From Brumimicrobium mesophilum (lineage in GTDB: Bacteria; Bacteroidota; Bacteroidia; Flavobacteriales_D; Crocinitomicaceae): a stretch of DNA of 64,000 bases. The DNA is taken from positions 237,626 to 301,625 of the forward strand of contig NZ_PVSS01000003.1 of the NCBI RefSeq assembly GCF_003025005.1, read 5' to 3'. The notes below the pieces were generated by a model. The model had not been told where the DNA came from. It saw only the letters and a list, made by a program, of their open reading frames with translations, and made no database searches. Shown here in pieces: positions 1 through 8,540 of this stretch; within the stretch, counting starts at the first letter, position 1, and each line of letters opens with the position of its first letter. The position numbers and the translations under genes are program-made.

Positions 1-781
1 CATTCGAAAAATGAGCTTTCATTAATCTTTCGTGAAACCCAAATAACAATGGAATTAATTGCGTTATATGTGCAGCTTTAGGGTTCTGCTCAAAATAATT
101 GATGATTTTGTTGGCTTTCAAAATGTCTCTAGAAGCCAAAGCATTAGTTAATTCAAATGCGTTGTAATCCTTAGAAATCCCAATGTTTTCTTCAATATGG
201 ACTTCACTAATTTGAGTTCCTTTTTCGAGAACTAACATAAGTTTCTCGAGTTCCTTTGCTATTTTTCCTAAATCAGCTCCTAAAAATTCCACCAAAAGCA
301 TAGTCGCTTTTTGATTGATAGAATACCCTTTCTCTTTTAAGTAAGTAATAATCCATCCATCAACTTGATTCTCGTAAAGCTTCTTACTTTCAAAAATAAC
401 CCCGTTTTTCTTTATGGATTTAAAGTATTTTTTTCTTGAATCGGCTTTCTTGTGTTTATGAGCTAAAATCAAAACTGTGGTAGGTGAGGGCTTCTCAAAA
501 TAAGCTTCCATCATTCCCCAATCTTTTACATCTTGCGCCTCTTTCACAATAACCAACTGGCGTTCTGCCATCATAGGGAATTGCTTAACTTGCTCTTGGA
601 GCTTCCCCATATCGGCATCTTTTCCATATAAAACGGTCAAGTTAAAATCACGTTCGCTCTCATCTAAAATATATTTAGTTGCAGCTTCAGTAATTTGATC
701 AATATAGAAAGACTCGTCCCCATGGATTAAATACAATGGATTCGGAGTTTTATCCTTAAACTGTTTTATAATTTCTTTCAC
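1..781 (-). CDS. holA: DNA polymerase III subunit delta (partial, 3' end outside window)
   Basis: The minus strand reads as an open frame from a GTG at 779-781 to the window edge, about 260 codons. The translation starts VKEIIKQFKDKTPNPLYLIH and continues with GDESFYIDQI, PMMAERQLVIVKEAQ and LGADLGKIAKELEKL, the pattern of the clamp-loader delta subunit HolA. In the family this subunit opens the sliding clamp for loading onto DNA. No in-frame ATG lies near the start; GTG gives the usual N-terminus, and an in-frame TTG six codons upstream is less likely. The C-terminus is missing because the window begins inside the gene. It is transcribed away from pepA's side across the palindromic repeat at 909-966. 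Confidence 0.88.
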   Translation of the reverse strand, partial: MKEIIKQFKDKTPNPLYLIHGDESFYIDQITEAATKYILDESERDFNLTVLYGKDADMGKLQEQVKQFPMMAERQLVIVKEAQDVKDWGMMEAYFEKPSPTTVLILAHKHKKADSRKKYFKSIKKNGVIFESKKLYENQVDGWIITYLKEKGYSINQKATMLLVEFLGADLGKIAKELEKLMLVLEKGTQISEVHIEENIGISKDYNAFELTNALASRDILKANKIINYFEQNPKAAHITQLIPLLFGFHERLMKAHFSN

Positions 782-908
782 GCTAATTTGAATCAATATG
801 GGTTTAAAATAACACAAATTTTGCTTGTTAACCTTCGTTTTTATGGCAAAATTTATGTTTGTGAATATGTTGCGTTTGACAGTGAACGGATCTCTCTTTT
901 GAATTGTT

Positions 909-966
909 GCCTTCGACAGGCTCAGTCAACGGGATTCCTTTTTCGGCGACTGAGCCTGTCGAAGGC
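909..966. repeat. Perfect inverted repeat, copy 1 of a dispersed family
   Basis: Two perfect 19-base arms, 909-927 and 948-966, flank a 20-base loop. The left arm contains CCTTCGACAGGCTCAGTC. Related copies occur at 41223-41300 and, degenerate, at 48834-48912. It lies between holA and the end of pepA. It could fold as a hairpin and stop transcription from either side, but the recurrence of the same sequence elsewhere points to a REP-like mobile repeat. Confidence 0.85.
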
Positions 967-1019
967 TCAGTAAAAAGCTGTCGAAGCCACCGAAAACCAC
1001 CTATTCTAATCCCAACGAA

Positions 1020-2408
1020 TTAATAGTTTTCTAAGAAATTGTTCAATAACCTCACCCCAGTTCCAGTTCCACCTTTTCCTTTATAATTATCAGTTGAACC
1101 TAAAAATGCTGGTCCAGCAATATCTAAATGAATATAAGGCGATTTTACAAAGTGCTCAAGGAATTTTCCTGCAGTAATACTTCCTGCATATTTTCCACCC
1201 AGATTTTTAAGATCGGCAATTGAAGATTTCACTTCTTCTGCGTAATCGTCCCAAAATGGCATTTGAGCTAATCTCTCATGCACATTGTAACCAGATTTGA
1301 TTAAATCATTGATAATCTTTTGATCAGCATTCCCCATTACACAAGCTCCTTTCTGTCCAATCGCAGCTACCGCAGCACCTGTTAAAGTTGCTGCATCAAT
1401 TACCAATTCAGGCTCTAATTCATTTGAATAAGCCAAAGCATCCGCCAAAATCATTCTTCCTTCAGCGTCAGTGTTCAAAACTTCAACCGTAGTTCCGTCA
1501 TACATTGTAATCACATCACCTGGAACATAAGCATTTCCACCAGGACGATTATCCGTTGCTGGAATGAGCGCAATTATGTGTAAATCTAACTCATTCATTG
1601 CTGCTGCGTAGATCGCTCCAGCCATGCAAGCTGCTCCTCCCATGTCACTTTTCATGATGTCCATTGAACCAGAAGTTGGCTTTATACTCATACCTCCAGT
1701 ATCGTAAACAACACCTTTTCCAACTAATACAATTGGTTTTTTATTTTTAGGATTTTTTGGTTTGTACTCTGCGATTGTAAATGTTGGCTCATCAACTGAA
1801 CCTAAATTTACTGCCAACAATCCACCCATTTTTAATTCCTCAATCTTCTTTTTGTCGAAAACTGTCACTTTTAAATTATCTACACTTTCAAAAGATTGAA
1901 TTTCTTTCGCTAATTGCGGTGCTGTTAAATAGGAGAGTGGTTCATTTACCATGTCTCTTGACCAATAAACGGCTTTCGTAGTGTTATTTAATCGACTAAT
2001 TTCTTTTTCTTCAAAGTCATTCAATAAATTGATTTCACTTAATTGATAACGTTTTTTATCTGCATCTTTAAAATACTTTAAAAACTGATAATTTGATAAA
2101 GCCAATCCTTCAGCAACTGCTAGTGAAGCAGTTTTGTTTCCAGAAATAAAAATTTCCTCGGCTGATTTCGCGAGTTTAGTTCTAATTTCATGTCCAGCAA
2201 CACGCATTTTCTCTAAATTATCATTCGATTTTACGAAGAAAATAAATTGTTCACCTAACTTTAAATAATCTGATATATCATCGGAAGCAATGAATGATTT
2301 AGCGTTTTCATCGACAATTGCAGGAACTCCTTCAACAGTTTTGAATTCATTACCGATTATAAATATTATATGTCCTTCTTTAGAATATGATTTACCTTGT
2401 TTGATCAT
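1020..2408 (-). CDS. pepA: Leucyl aminopeptidase (peptidase M17)
   Basis: A 462-residue M17 cytosol aminopeptidase that removes N-terminal residues from peptides using two metal ions. The C-terminal catalytic half carries VGKGVVYDTGGMSIKP (around residue 230, with the metal-binding Lys and Asp) and the family signature NTDAEGRMILADAL near residue 312. The N-terminal part is the variable macro-like domain. Length is a little under the usual 480-500. There is no signal peptide, so it is cytoplasmic. It reads alone on the minus strand; a good promoter (TTG-N20-TACTTTTG) lies just upstream. With the M42, S46 and S9 peptidases in this window it fits an organism that uses peptides. Confidence 0.95.
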   Translation of the reverse strand: MIKQGKSYSKEGHIIFIIGNEFKTVEGVPAIVDENAKSFIASDDISDYLKLGEQFIFFVKSNDNLEKMRVAGHEIRTKLAKSAEEIFISGNKTASLAVAEGLALSNYQFLKYFKDADKKRYQLSEINLLNDFEEKEISRLNNTTKAVYWSRDMVNEPLSYLTAPQLAKEIQSFESVDNLKVTVFDKKKIEELKMGGLLAVNLGSVDEPTFTIAEYKPKNPKNKKPIVLVGKGVVYDTGGMSIKPTSGSMDIMKSDMGGAACMAGAIYAAAMNELDLHIIALIPATDNRPGGNAYVPGDVITMYDGTTVEVLNTDAEGRMILADALAYSNELEPELVIDAATLTGAAVAAIGQKGACVMGNADQKIINDLIKSGYNVHERLAQMPFWDDYAEEVKSSIADLKNLGGKYAGSITAGKFLEHFVKSPYIHLDIAGPAFLGSTDNYKGKGGTGTGVRLLNNFLENY

Positions 2409-2434
2409 TGTTTTGATATAAATTTTTTGTTTCC

Positions 2435-2465
2435 CAAAAGTAACACATTTGAGAGATTATATCAA
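2435..2465 (-). promoter_or_regulatory. Promoter of pepA (Bacteroidota type)
   Basis: On the minus strand TTG (2463-2465) is followed after 20 bases by TACTTTTG (2435-2442), matching the Bacteroidota -33/-7 pattern TTG / TAnnTTTG. The -7 element lies about 27 bases before the pepA ATG, giving a short leader. Confidence 0.6.
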
Positions 2466-2547
2466 TAATGAATGACGAAGTGCTGCGGAAAGAATTCATT
2501 GTTCTCCAATATCCTTCATACTTTTTTCATCATAATTATTATCTTGT

Positions 2548-2555
2548 TACTTTTG
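2548..2555 (+). promoter_or_regulatory. Possible -7 element of the BCCT transporter gene
   Basis: TACTTTTG fits TAnnTTTG and lies 78 bases before the transporter ATG at 2633. I see no TTG at the usual spacing upstream, so support is partial. Confidence 0.35.
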
Positions 2556-2632
2556 AAATTTGAGATGAAAATATCATAAGTTGAGGGGAAGTATGCCCAC
2601 AAAACTCAATTCGATTAAATAATAAAAGTTTT

Positions 2633-4648
2633 ATGAGTAGTAAGCTGAAGTTACAATCCACTTTAAGTAAAGGAATTTTTATTCCTAGCATGGTATTTAT
2701 TATTGGTGTATGTTTACTTTCTGCTATTTTTCCAGAATTTACAATATCCATACTCGACTTTATAAAAAGTTACATATTTAAGAATTTATATTATGTATTT
2801 GTATGGTCCGTGACTGCATTTGTGTTGTTTTTGATCTTTTTACTTTTTACGAAATATGGAAACATAAAATTAGGAAAGAATAATAGCAAACCGGAATATT
2901 CTTTTTTCTCGTGGATTTCCATGCTTTTTGCTGCGGGAATGGGAATTGGTTTGATGTACTTTAGTGTAGCCGAACCAATGCAGCATTACACACACGATGC
3001 ATTTTCTGAAAACACACCCTTTCAAAGGGCAAATGATGCACAGCTCTTTACATTCTTTCATTGGGGCGTTCATGCTTGGGCTATTTACGGAGTAGTTGGA
3101 TTATCACTTTCTTATTTTGCTTATCGTTATCGCTTGCCTTTATCTTTACGCAGCTGTTTTTATCCACTTTTGAAAGATAGAATTAAAGGAAGGTGGGGAA
3201 ATGTAATTGATATATTTGCTTTATGCAGTACTTTCTTTGGAATTACAACAACTCTAGGTTTTGGGGTTTTACAATTGAATTCAGGGCTTGAAAAATTCAA
3301 CGTGGTTCCTGATACTAGTTTCTTTTATCAAGCATTAATTGTTATTGTCCTAGTTTCAATTTCAGTTTTTTCAGCAGTAAGTGGTTTAGATAAAGGCGTT
3401 AAGATTTTAAGCCGTATCAATATTATTAGTGTTGTGGTACTTTTATTATTTGTTCTTTTTTTAGGTCCATCGGTTTATTTAATTGGAACTTTTACTGATG
3501 GACTCGGTAACTATGTTTCAAATTTTTTCGACCTTACATTTTCCACTTACGCCAGTGAAGAGGCCAAACAGCCATGGTTTTTTGATTGGACCATTTTGTA
3601 TTGGGCATGGTGGATTTCATGGTCTCCTTATGTAGGAATATTTATTGCAAGAATTTCTAAAGGACGAACCATAAGAGAATTTGTTTCAGCAGTATTGATT
3701 ATTCCAACCTTGTTTAATTTTATTTGGATGTCCGTTTTTGGAAACAGTGCGATTTGGTTTGATCAAAATATAGCCAATGGTGCATTGAGTTTACTTGCTG
3801 GTGATCCAGACGTGTTGATGTTTAGCTTTTTAGAGTATTTACCATTATCAGAAATTACGAGCTTTTTAACTTTAGCAATAATTATTATTTTCTTTGTTAC
3901 ATCTGCCGATTCTGGGATATTCGTAATGAATGGAATTGCCACTAAAAATGCAGTTTCTTCTCCTAAATGGCAAATTGTTAGTTGGGGAGTTTTACTCGCC
4001 TCGTTAGCATTAATGTTATTGCGGGCAGGAGGACTACAGGCATTGCAGTCCATGACCTTAATTACTGCCTTACCCTTTGCAATAATAATGCTTCTGTTTA
4101 TAGTAAGCTTTGTCAAGGCCTTAATTATTGATCAAAACTATTATGAACGTAATTACTCTGTTTCAACAGTTCCGTGGTCAGGTCAATCATGGAGATCAAG
4201 ACTTGAACAAATTATTTCATTTAGTGATAAAAATACAACGAATAGTTATATCGAAAAGACTGTAATACCTGCATTTGAAAGCTTGCATAAAGAGTTTTTA
4301 GAGAATGGTGTGAATGCCAAGCTTAATTATTTTGAAGATCCTAAAAAGATTGAAATTGAAGTTGAATATGACTTAATCAATAACTTTATTTATGGAGTCA
4401 AAAATGAGTCTAAACTTGTATCCGATAGTCTGATGAATGAGCAAAACTTAAATGCTGTTGAAAATAATCGTGTTTATTTCCCAAAGTCATATTTTGGCGA
4501 TGAGCGAGAAGGTTATGATGTTCAACTCTTTACCGAAAATGAATTGATTTCAGATATTTTAAAACATTATGAGCGATTTTTAGTCATTGTTTCGGACGAA
4601 AAAAATAAATTGTTTGCAAGTCGTAACGGAAATAAAAAAATGAAATAG
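2633..4648 (+). CDS. BCCT family betaine/carnitine/choline transporter
   Basis: A 671-residue transporter with about 12 membrane segments. The family hallmarks are SWISMLFAAGMGIGLMYFSV (around residue 98) and, around residue 325, the Trp-rich stretch WAWWISWSPYVGIFIARISK followed by GRTIREF. BCCT proteins import quaternary ammonium compounds, usually coupled to Na+ or H+, mostly for osmoprotection. The roughly 140-residue soluble C-terminus after the last membrane segment makes it BetT-like in length; such tails take part in osmotic activation in BetT and BetP. The substrate cannot be decided from sequence. It is monocistronic, divergent from pepA. Confidence 0.93.
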   Translation: MSSKLKLQSTLSKGIFIPSMVFIIGVCLLSAIFPEFTISILDFIKSYIFKNLYYVFVWSVTAFVLFLIFLLFTKYGNIKLGKNNSKPEYSFFSWISMLFAAGMGIGLMYFSVAEPMQHYTHDAFSENTPFQRANDAQLFTFFHWGVHAWAIYGVVGLSLSYFAYRYRLPLSLRSCFYPLLKDRIKGRWGNVIDIFALCSTFFGITTTLGFGVLQLNSGLEKFNVVPDTSFFYQALIVIVLVSISVFSAVSGLDKGVKILSRINIISVVVLLLFVLFLGPSVYLIGTFTDGLGNYVSNFFDLTFSTYASEEAKQPWFFDWTILYWAWWISWSPYVGIFIARISKGRTIREFVSAVLIIPTLFNFIWMSVFGNSAIWFDQNIANGALSLLAGDPDVLMFSFLEYLPLSEITSFLTLAIIIIFFVTSADSGIFVMNGIATKNAVSSPKWQIVSWGVLLASLALMLLRAGGLQALQSMTLITALPFAIIMLLFIVSFVKALIIDQNYYERNYSVSTVPWSGQSWRSRLEQIISFSDKNTTNSYIEKTVIPAFESLHKEFLENGVNAKLNYFEDPKKIEIEVEYDLINNFIYGVKNESKLVSDSLMNEQNLNAVENNRVYFPKSYFGDEREGYDVQLFTENELISDILKHYERFLVIVSDEKNKLFASRNGNKKMK

Positions 4649-4816
4649 TAAGTTTTCTTAATGAATCACTTAGTTTTTAACTTTTTATTCTTTTAATGGT
4701 AATCACTCTTTCAGTTTCATTTGTTTTTCATATTCCTCTATGACTATAAACTATTTAATGAAGAATTTACTTTTCATTAGAAAGTAGAATATTTTATTAC
4801 TTTAATGAGAGACTTC

Positions 4817-4837
4817 TTAAAATCAAGCGGATTTTAA
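4817..4837. terminator. Weak AT-rich hairpin between convergent genes
   Basis: TTAAAATC (4817-4824) and GATTTTAA (4830-4837) form 8-base arms with a 5-base loop between the BCCT gene and the convergent esterase gene. It is AT-rich and has no strong T tract, so it is a poor intrinsic terminator at best. Confidence 0.3.
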
Positions 4838-4841
4838 ATTA

Positions 4842-5651
4842 TCAATTTCCATAACTCCAAATCAAAGCTTTCTCCTTGGTAGCTCGGAAAATTGTATGGT
4901 GTTTTTCTTTGGGCTCATCCGAATAAGTCCATTTCAAATTTTTTGGTGCCATGTTTTGTAATTTGTCTTCCAATTGATTTGTGAATTTAGAAATGTCGGG
5001 AGCATCAGAACCTGCAAACCAAAGTTTTTTAGGTCGATCTGGAAAATCGCTCATTAATTTTTCGGTATTTTTGACTAAGTAATTGTCATTCCACCATAAA
5101 GAAGGATCCATGGCAATATAAATATCAAATGCTTCTGGTTGTAAAAAGAATGTTTCCATTACAAATAATCCAGAAAGTGACTCTCCAATCAATCCCCTTT
5201 TATCAGAAACCCTGTATTTTTCTCCAATTTCATCAAATAGTTCGTTTGTTATAAACGCTCTAAAATCTTTCGCTCCATCACTTAAAGGACAATAAATTGA
5301 ATCTTTCATATTTTCAGAAAAACCGGTCAAATCTCTTCTGCGTTCTGTGTTTTCAATTCCTACAAGAATAAGTGGTGGTAAACTATCTATTTCTATGAGT
5401 TTAGCGAGCGTATTTGCAATATGTGGAAAGTCTTCCATGACAACACCGCCATCGGCCATGTATAAAACAGGGAATTTATCTTTTGTAGAATCATAATTTG
5501 GCGGCAACCAAACATTAATCACTCTGTCTTCACCAATTTGGGGAGCATTTAACGTGAAAGTATCATGTATCGGAACAGGATCATTGTATTGCACTTTTGT
5601 TGCGCAACTTGTCAGAATCAAAATAATGCTAAATAGGAAAAGTAGTTTCAT
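4842..5651 (-). CDS. Lipoprotein alpha/beta-hydrolase (putative esterase, IroE/Fes-like fold)
   Basis: About 269 residues from the ATG at 5651. A longer frame exists to 5684, but the downstream Met begins a clean lipoprotein signal (MKLLFLFSIILILTSC, lipobox Cys16), so I choose it. The body matches the esterase D family of alpha/beta hydrolases: PVLYMADGG early, a nucleophile elbow GESLSG with Ser158, and a late His in EKHHTIFRAT. Members cleave esters, including trilactone siderophores and S-formylglutathione; nothing here fixes the substrate. It is probably anchored in an envelope membrane facing outward or periplasmic. Convergent with the BCCT gene. Confidence 0.8.
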   Translation of the reverse strand: MKLLFLFSIILILTSCATKVQYNDPVPIHDTFTLNAPQIGEDRVINVWLPPNYDSTKDKFPVLYMADGGVVMEDFPHIANTLAKLIEIDSLPPLILVGIENTERRRDLTGFSENMKDSIYCPLSDGAKDFRAFITNELFDEIGEKYRVSDKRGLIGESLSGLFVMETFFLQPEAFDIYIAMDPSLWWNDNYLVKNTEKLMSDFPDRPKKLWFAGSDAPDISKFTNQLEDKLQNMAPKNLKWTYSDEPKEKHHTIFRATKEKALIWSYGN

Positions 5652-5659
5652 GTTTTTTG

Positions 5660-5812
5660 AATAAATATAGAAAGAAATATTCAAATGATGTGGAAGTAGG
5701 TTTTAACAGTTTTAATAAAACAGAAATATCTAAATTTTTCATCCAAGCGACTTTAGATGAAAAAGAAAATAAAGTCAAATTGAATGCTTTAAGAGCAACT
5801 CGTAATGAATAA
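5660..5812 (+). pseudogene. Possible 3' remnant of a gene
   Basis: An open plus-strand frame of about 50 codons ends in TAA at 5810-5812, 29 bases before a strong terminator. Its residues (NKYRKKYSNDVEVGF, then FFIQATLDEKENKVKL) have the composition of a soluble protein and not of random AT-rich DNA. There is no ATG and nothing upstream except the divergent esterase start. I infer the tail of a gene whose 5' part was deleted; a short gene using a TTG start is the alternative. Confidence 0.3.
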
Positions 5813-5841
5813 TGTTTTAAAATATTTTTATTATAAAAACT

Positions 5842-5875
5842 AAACCCGTTCTGACTAACAAGTCAGAACGGGTTT
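5842..5875 (+). terminator. Strong intrinsic terminator
   Basis: Perfect 15-base arms AAACCCGTTCTGACT (5842-5856) and AGTCAGAACGGGTTT (5861-5875) with loop AACA, followed by a T run. It serves plus-strand transcription, although the only plus-strand coding potential before it is the short remnant at 5660-5812. It could also end minus-strand transcription from the M42 gene. Confidence 0.85.
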
Positions 5876-5958
5876 TTTAATTACTAATAAATAATATCTT
5901 CCTGTTGAATTTAGTTTCCGTGAGCTTGCACCTCATTGTCTAAATCAAAACCTACTTT

Positions 5959-7038
5959 TTAAGTAAAATATCTAAAATCTTGGTTATTTTCAATCTTTTT
6001 AATTGATGCCAAAATCAAATTAATCGTATTTTCAACATCTTCTTCGTGAGTCATCTCTACGGTTGTATGCATATAGCGAATTGGCAAAGAGATTAAAGCA
6101 GAAGGTACTCCATCATTGCTGTACGCAAAAGCATCTGTATCTGTTCCCGTTGCACGAGAAGCGGCTTGACGTTGGAATGGAATTTTTTCACTATCTGCTG
6201 AATTAATTATCAGTTTCAGTAAATTGTTATGAACAGCAGGACCATAGGTTAATACTGGACCCAATCCACCTTTAAAATCACCATGTTCTTTTTTATCAAT
6301 AAGTGGAGTCCCGGTATCATGACAGACATCAGTGATAATTGCCACATTAGGTTTAATTTTTTGCGCAATCATTTGTGCCCCACGTAATCCTATTTCTTCT
6401 TGAACAGAATTTACAATGTATAATCCAAATGGAAGTTCAGTTTTCGACTCTTTTAACAATCTCGCTACCTGAGCAATCATAAAACCACCAATTCTGTTAT
6501 CTAATGCTCTTCCAACATAGCGGTTATTGTTCAAAATCATGAAATCATCTTCAAAAGTAACTACACAACCAACATGAACACCTAATTTTTCAACCTCCTC
6601 TTTCGAACTACAACCACAGTCCAAAGTGATATTTTTTAAACTCGGTTTTGGATCTTCGTCATGACGTGTATGAATCGCTGGCCATCCAAAAACAGCTTTT
6701 ACAGTTCCCTTATCTGTATGAATATTTACACGTTTCGAAGGTGCAATCATGTGGTCTGAACCTCCGTTTCTACGAACATAAATGAATCCTTCATCCGTAA
6801 TATAATGTACAAACCAAGCAATTTCATCTGCATGGGCTTCAATAACAACTTTGTATTCCGCTTCAGGATTTATAACACCTACCACTGTACCATAGTTGTC
6901 AACCATGTAATCATCGATGTAAGGTCTAATATATTCTAACCACATTTTTTGTCCTGGAGATTCAAAACCAGTTGGAGAGGCATTATTTAAGTATTTTTCT
7001 AAAAATTCTTTACTTTCCTCCGTTATTGCTTTACTCAT
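5959..7038 (-). CDS. M42 family metallo-aminopeptidase (FrvX/YsdC-like)
   Basis: 359 residues, typical of M42 glutamyl aminopeptidase/TET peptidases, large cytosolic dinuclear-metal aminopeptidases. Metal and catalytic residues are visible: EAHADEIAW (His69, Asp71), ALDNRIGG (Asp180), VQEEIGLRGA (catalytic Glu214 and ligand Glu215), ITDVCHDT (Asp237) and the late His in RYMHTTVE. The usual AHMDE motif is AHADE here. There is no signal peptide. A near-consensus -7 element (TATCTTTA) lies 21-28 bases upstream on the minus strand. Precise substrate preference is not readable. Confidence 0.92.
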   Translation of the reverse strand: MSKAITEESKEFLEKYLNNASPTGFESPGQKMWLEYIRPYIDDYMVDNYGTVVGVINPEAEYKVVIEAHADEIAWFVHYITDEGFIYVRRNGGSDHMIAPSKRVNIHTDKGTVKAVFGWPAIHTRHDEDPKPSLKNITLDCGCSSKEEVEKLGVHVGCVVTFEDDFMILNNNRYVGRALDNRIGGFMIAQVARLLKESKTELPFGLYIVNSVQEEIGLRGAQMIAQKIKPNVAIITDVCHDTGTPLIDKKEHGDFKGGLGPVLTYGPAVHNNLLKLIINSADSEKIPFQRQAASRATGTDTDAFAYSNDGVPSALISLPIRYMHTTVEMTHEEDVENTINLILASIKKIENNQDFRYFT

Positions 7039-7076
7039 CTTTTAATTTAATTTTTTTCTAAAGATAAAAAATTAAA

Positions 7077-7217
7077 TAATTACGAATCGTTCAATTGCGA
7101 ATTACGAATTCAAAAAATATAAACATTTGTTGTTGAAATTCTATTTAGGAAAACAACGAAATGCTTTTAACTCTTTATTAGTACAAAATTCGTAATTTCC
7201 AAATTCGTATTTCATAA
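7077..7217. repeat. Imperfect long inverted repeat in an intergenic region
   Basis: The arms at about 7077-7110 and 7183-7217 are AT-rich and built around AATTACGAAT/ATTCGTAATT units; the reverse complement of the right arm aligns along roughly 34 bases with the left. They bracket about 70 bases between the divergent M42 and rhodanese genes. It may be a decayed repeat element or a large regulatory hairpin. Confidence 0.5.
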
Positions 7218-7248
7218 TTGTCTTCTCGCATTCCTAATTAGTTTTTGT

Positions 7249-7256
7249 TAAATTTG
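7249..7256 (+). promoter_or_regulatory. Possible -7 element of the rhodanese/DUF368/aroE operon
   Basis: TAAATTTG matches TAnnTTTG and ends 26 bases before the ATG at 7283. The nearest upstream TTG is 28 bases away, longer than the usual spacing, so the -33 element is uncertain. Confidence 0.4.
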
Positions 7257-7282
7257 CCGAGAATTTATTTTGATTGAAACTG

Positions 7283-7597
7283 ATGAAAGATATAACTGTA
7301 CAAGAACTCGCTGAAGCATTAAAGCATGATATTAAGTTTACGTTGATAGATGTGCGTGAAAATTATGAATACAACATTGGAAACCTTGCATGCAAGCATA
7401 TTCCCATGGCAGATATTCCTACACGTGCTTCTGAACTTGATTGTGAAAAAGAGACTTATGTTATGTGTCGTTCAGGAAAACGAGCAGCAGCAGTTGCTAA
7501 TTTCTTAAAAACTAATCATAACTTTTCTAAAATAGGGATTGTAATCGGTGGAGTAGAGGCATATGTCAATGAAATTGATCAATCAATTGAAATATAA
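7283..7597 (+). CDS. Single-domain rhodanese-like protein
   Basis: A 104-residue cytoplasmic rhodanese domain. The active-site loop is CRSGKRA with Cys62, the persulfide-carrying residue of the family, and the CH2A-type start LIDVRENYEY is present. An in-frame TTG at 7274 gives three extra residues, but the ATG at 7283 begins the usual MKDITVQEL. It is the first gene of a tight run with the DUF368 gene (stop and start overlap as TAATG) and aroE. Stand-alone rhodaneses move sulfane sulfur; the acceptor here is unknown. Confidence 0.85.
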   Translation: MKDITVQELAEALKHDIKFTLIDVRENYEYNIGNLACKHIPMADIPTRASELDCEKETYVMCRSGKRAAAVANFLKTNHNFSKIGIVIGGVEAYVNEIDQSIEI

Positions 7598-8538
7598 TGG
7601 AAAAAAAATCTAGGTCACTTCCACAATTATCCGGGATTACTTTACGAGGAATGGCAATGGGAGCAGCAGATGTTATTCCAGGTGTTTCTGGAGGAACAAT
7701 CGCTTTCATTACTGGGATTTATGAAGAATTGATAGGTAGTATTAGTAATATTAACCTTGCGGCGTTCAGAAAACTGAAAAATGAAGGTCTTTCTCCTTTT
7801 TGGAAACATGTAAATGGTAATTTTTTCGTTGCATTACTTCTAGGAATTGCCATTAGTGTTTTATCATTGGCGCGAGTTGTAACCTATTTGTTGGATGAAT
7901 TTCCCGTTTTACTTTGGGCATTTTTCTTTGGATTAATTGTAGCAAGTGCTCAATTAATTATGAAAACGATCACCAAATGGGACATTAAAACTGTTATTGG
8001 TTTAATCTTGGGAACCGTCATTGCTGCATACATTTCTACTGTTCATGTCACGGCGAGTGGGGGAGAATCTTGGTATATCGTCCTCAGTGGAGCTATAGCA
8101 ATCTGTGCCATGATTTTACCTGGTATTAGCGGTTCTTTTATTTTAGTCTTACTGGGTTCTTATGCTTTGGTAATTGAAGGTTTAAAAAATTTAGACTTTA
8201 CCATTATCGGGCTATTTTGTTTAGGTTGTTTAATTGGAATCCTATCATTTAGTCGACTCTTAAAATACTTGTTTGAAAACTTCAAAAACTTGGTTCTAGC
8301 CATTCTTTCTGGGTTTTTAATTGGTTCTCTTTTAAAGATTTGGCCTTGGAAAAATCAAATAGGAGATGCTCCAATTGTTGTTCATTCTGATGGAAAAGAG
8401 GATTGGATGATGGCCAATGTGATGCCGGACAATTTTATTGGTGAGCCACAAATTCTTTATGTTGTGCTATTGGCGCTCTTCGGATACCTTTTGGTTTACT
8501 TATTAGATAAATTCGGGAATAAATCGGAAAAAGTATAA
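7597..8538 (+). CDS. DUF368 membrane protein, putative undecaprenyl-phosphate translocase (PopT family)
   Basis: 313 residues with about 8-9 membrane segments. The DUF368 signature GMAMGAADVIPGVSGGTIAF is at the N-terminus and a second copy of the motif, ICAMILPGISGSFILVLLG, lies in the middle, reflecting the internal repeat of the family. DUF368 proteins (PopT) have been shown in other bacteria to return undecaprenyl phosphate across the inner membrane for reuse in wall and envelope glycan synthesis. The ATG overlaps the rhodanese stop, and aroE follows after 2 bases, so the three are co-translated. A role in lipid-carrier recycling is established for the family and inferred here. Confidence 0.85.
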   Translation: MEKKSRSLPQLSGITLRGMAMGAADVIPGVSGGTIAFITGIYEELIGSISNINLAAFRKLKNEGLSPFWKHVNGNFFVALLLGIAISVLSLARVVTYLLDEFPVLLWAFFFGLIVASAQLIMKTITKWDIKTVIGLILGTVIAAYISTVHVTASGGESWYIVLSGAIAICAMILPGISGSFILVLLGSYALVIEGLKNLDFTIIGLFCLGCLIGILSFSRLLKYLFENFKNLVLAILSGFLIGSLLKIWPWKNQIGDAPIVVHSDGKEDWMMANVMPDNFIGEPQILYVVLLALFGYLLVYLLDKFGNKSEKV

Positions 8539-8540
8539 GT

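Noticed and set aside
788..973. A 61-codon plus-strand frame
   Set aside because: It runs through the palindromic repeat at 909-966 and has no coding character.
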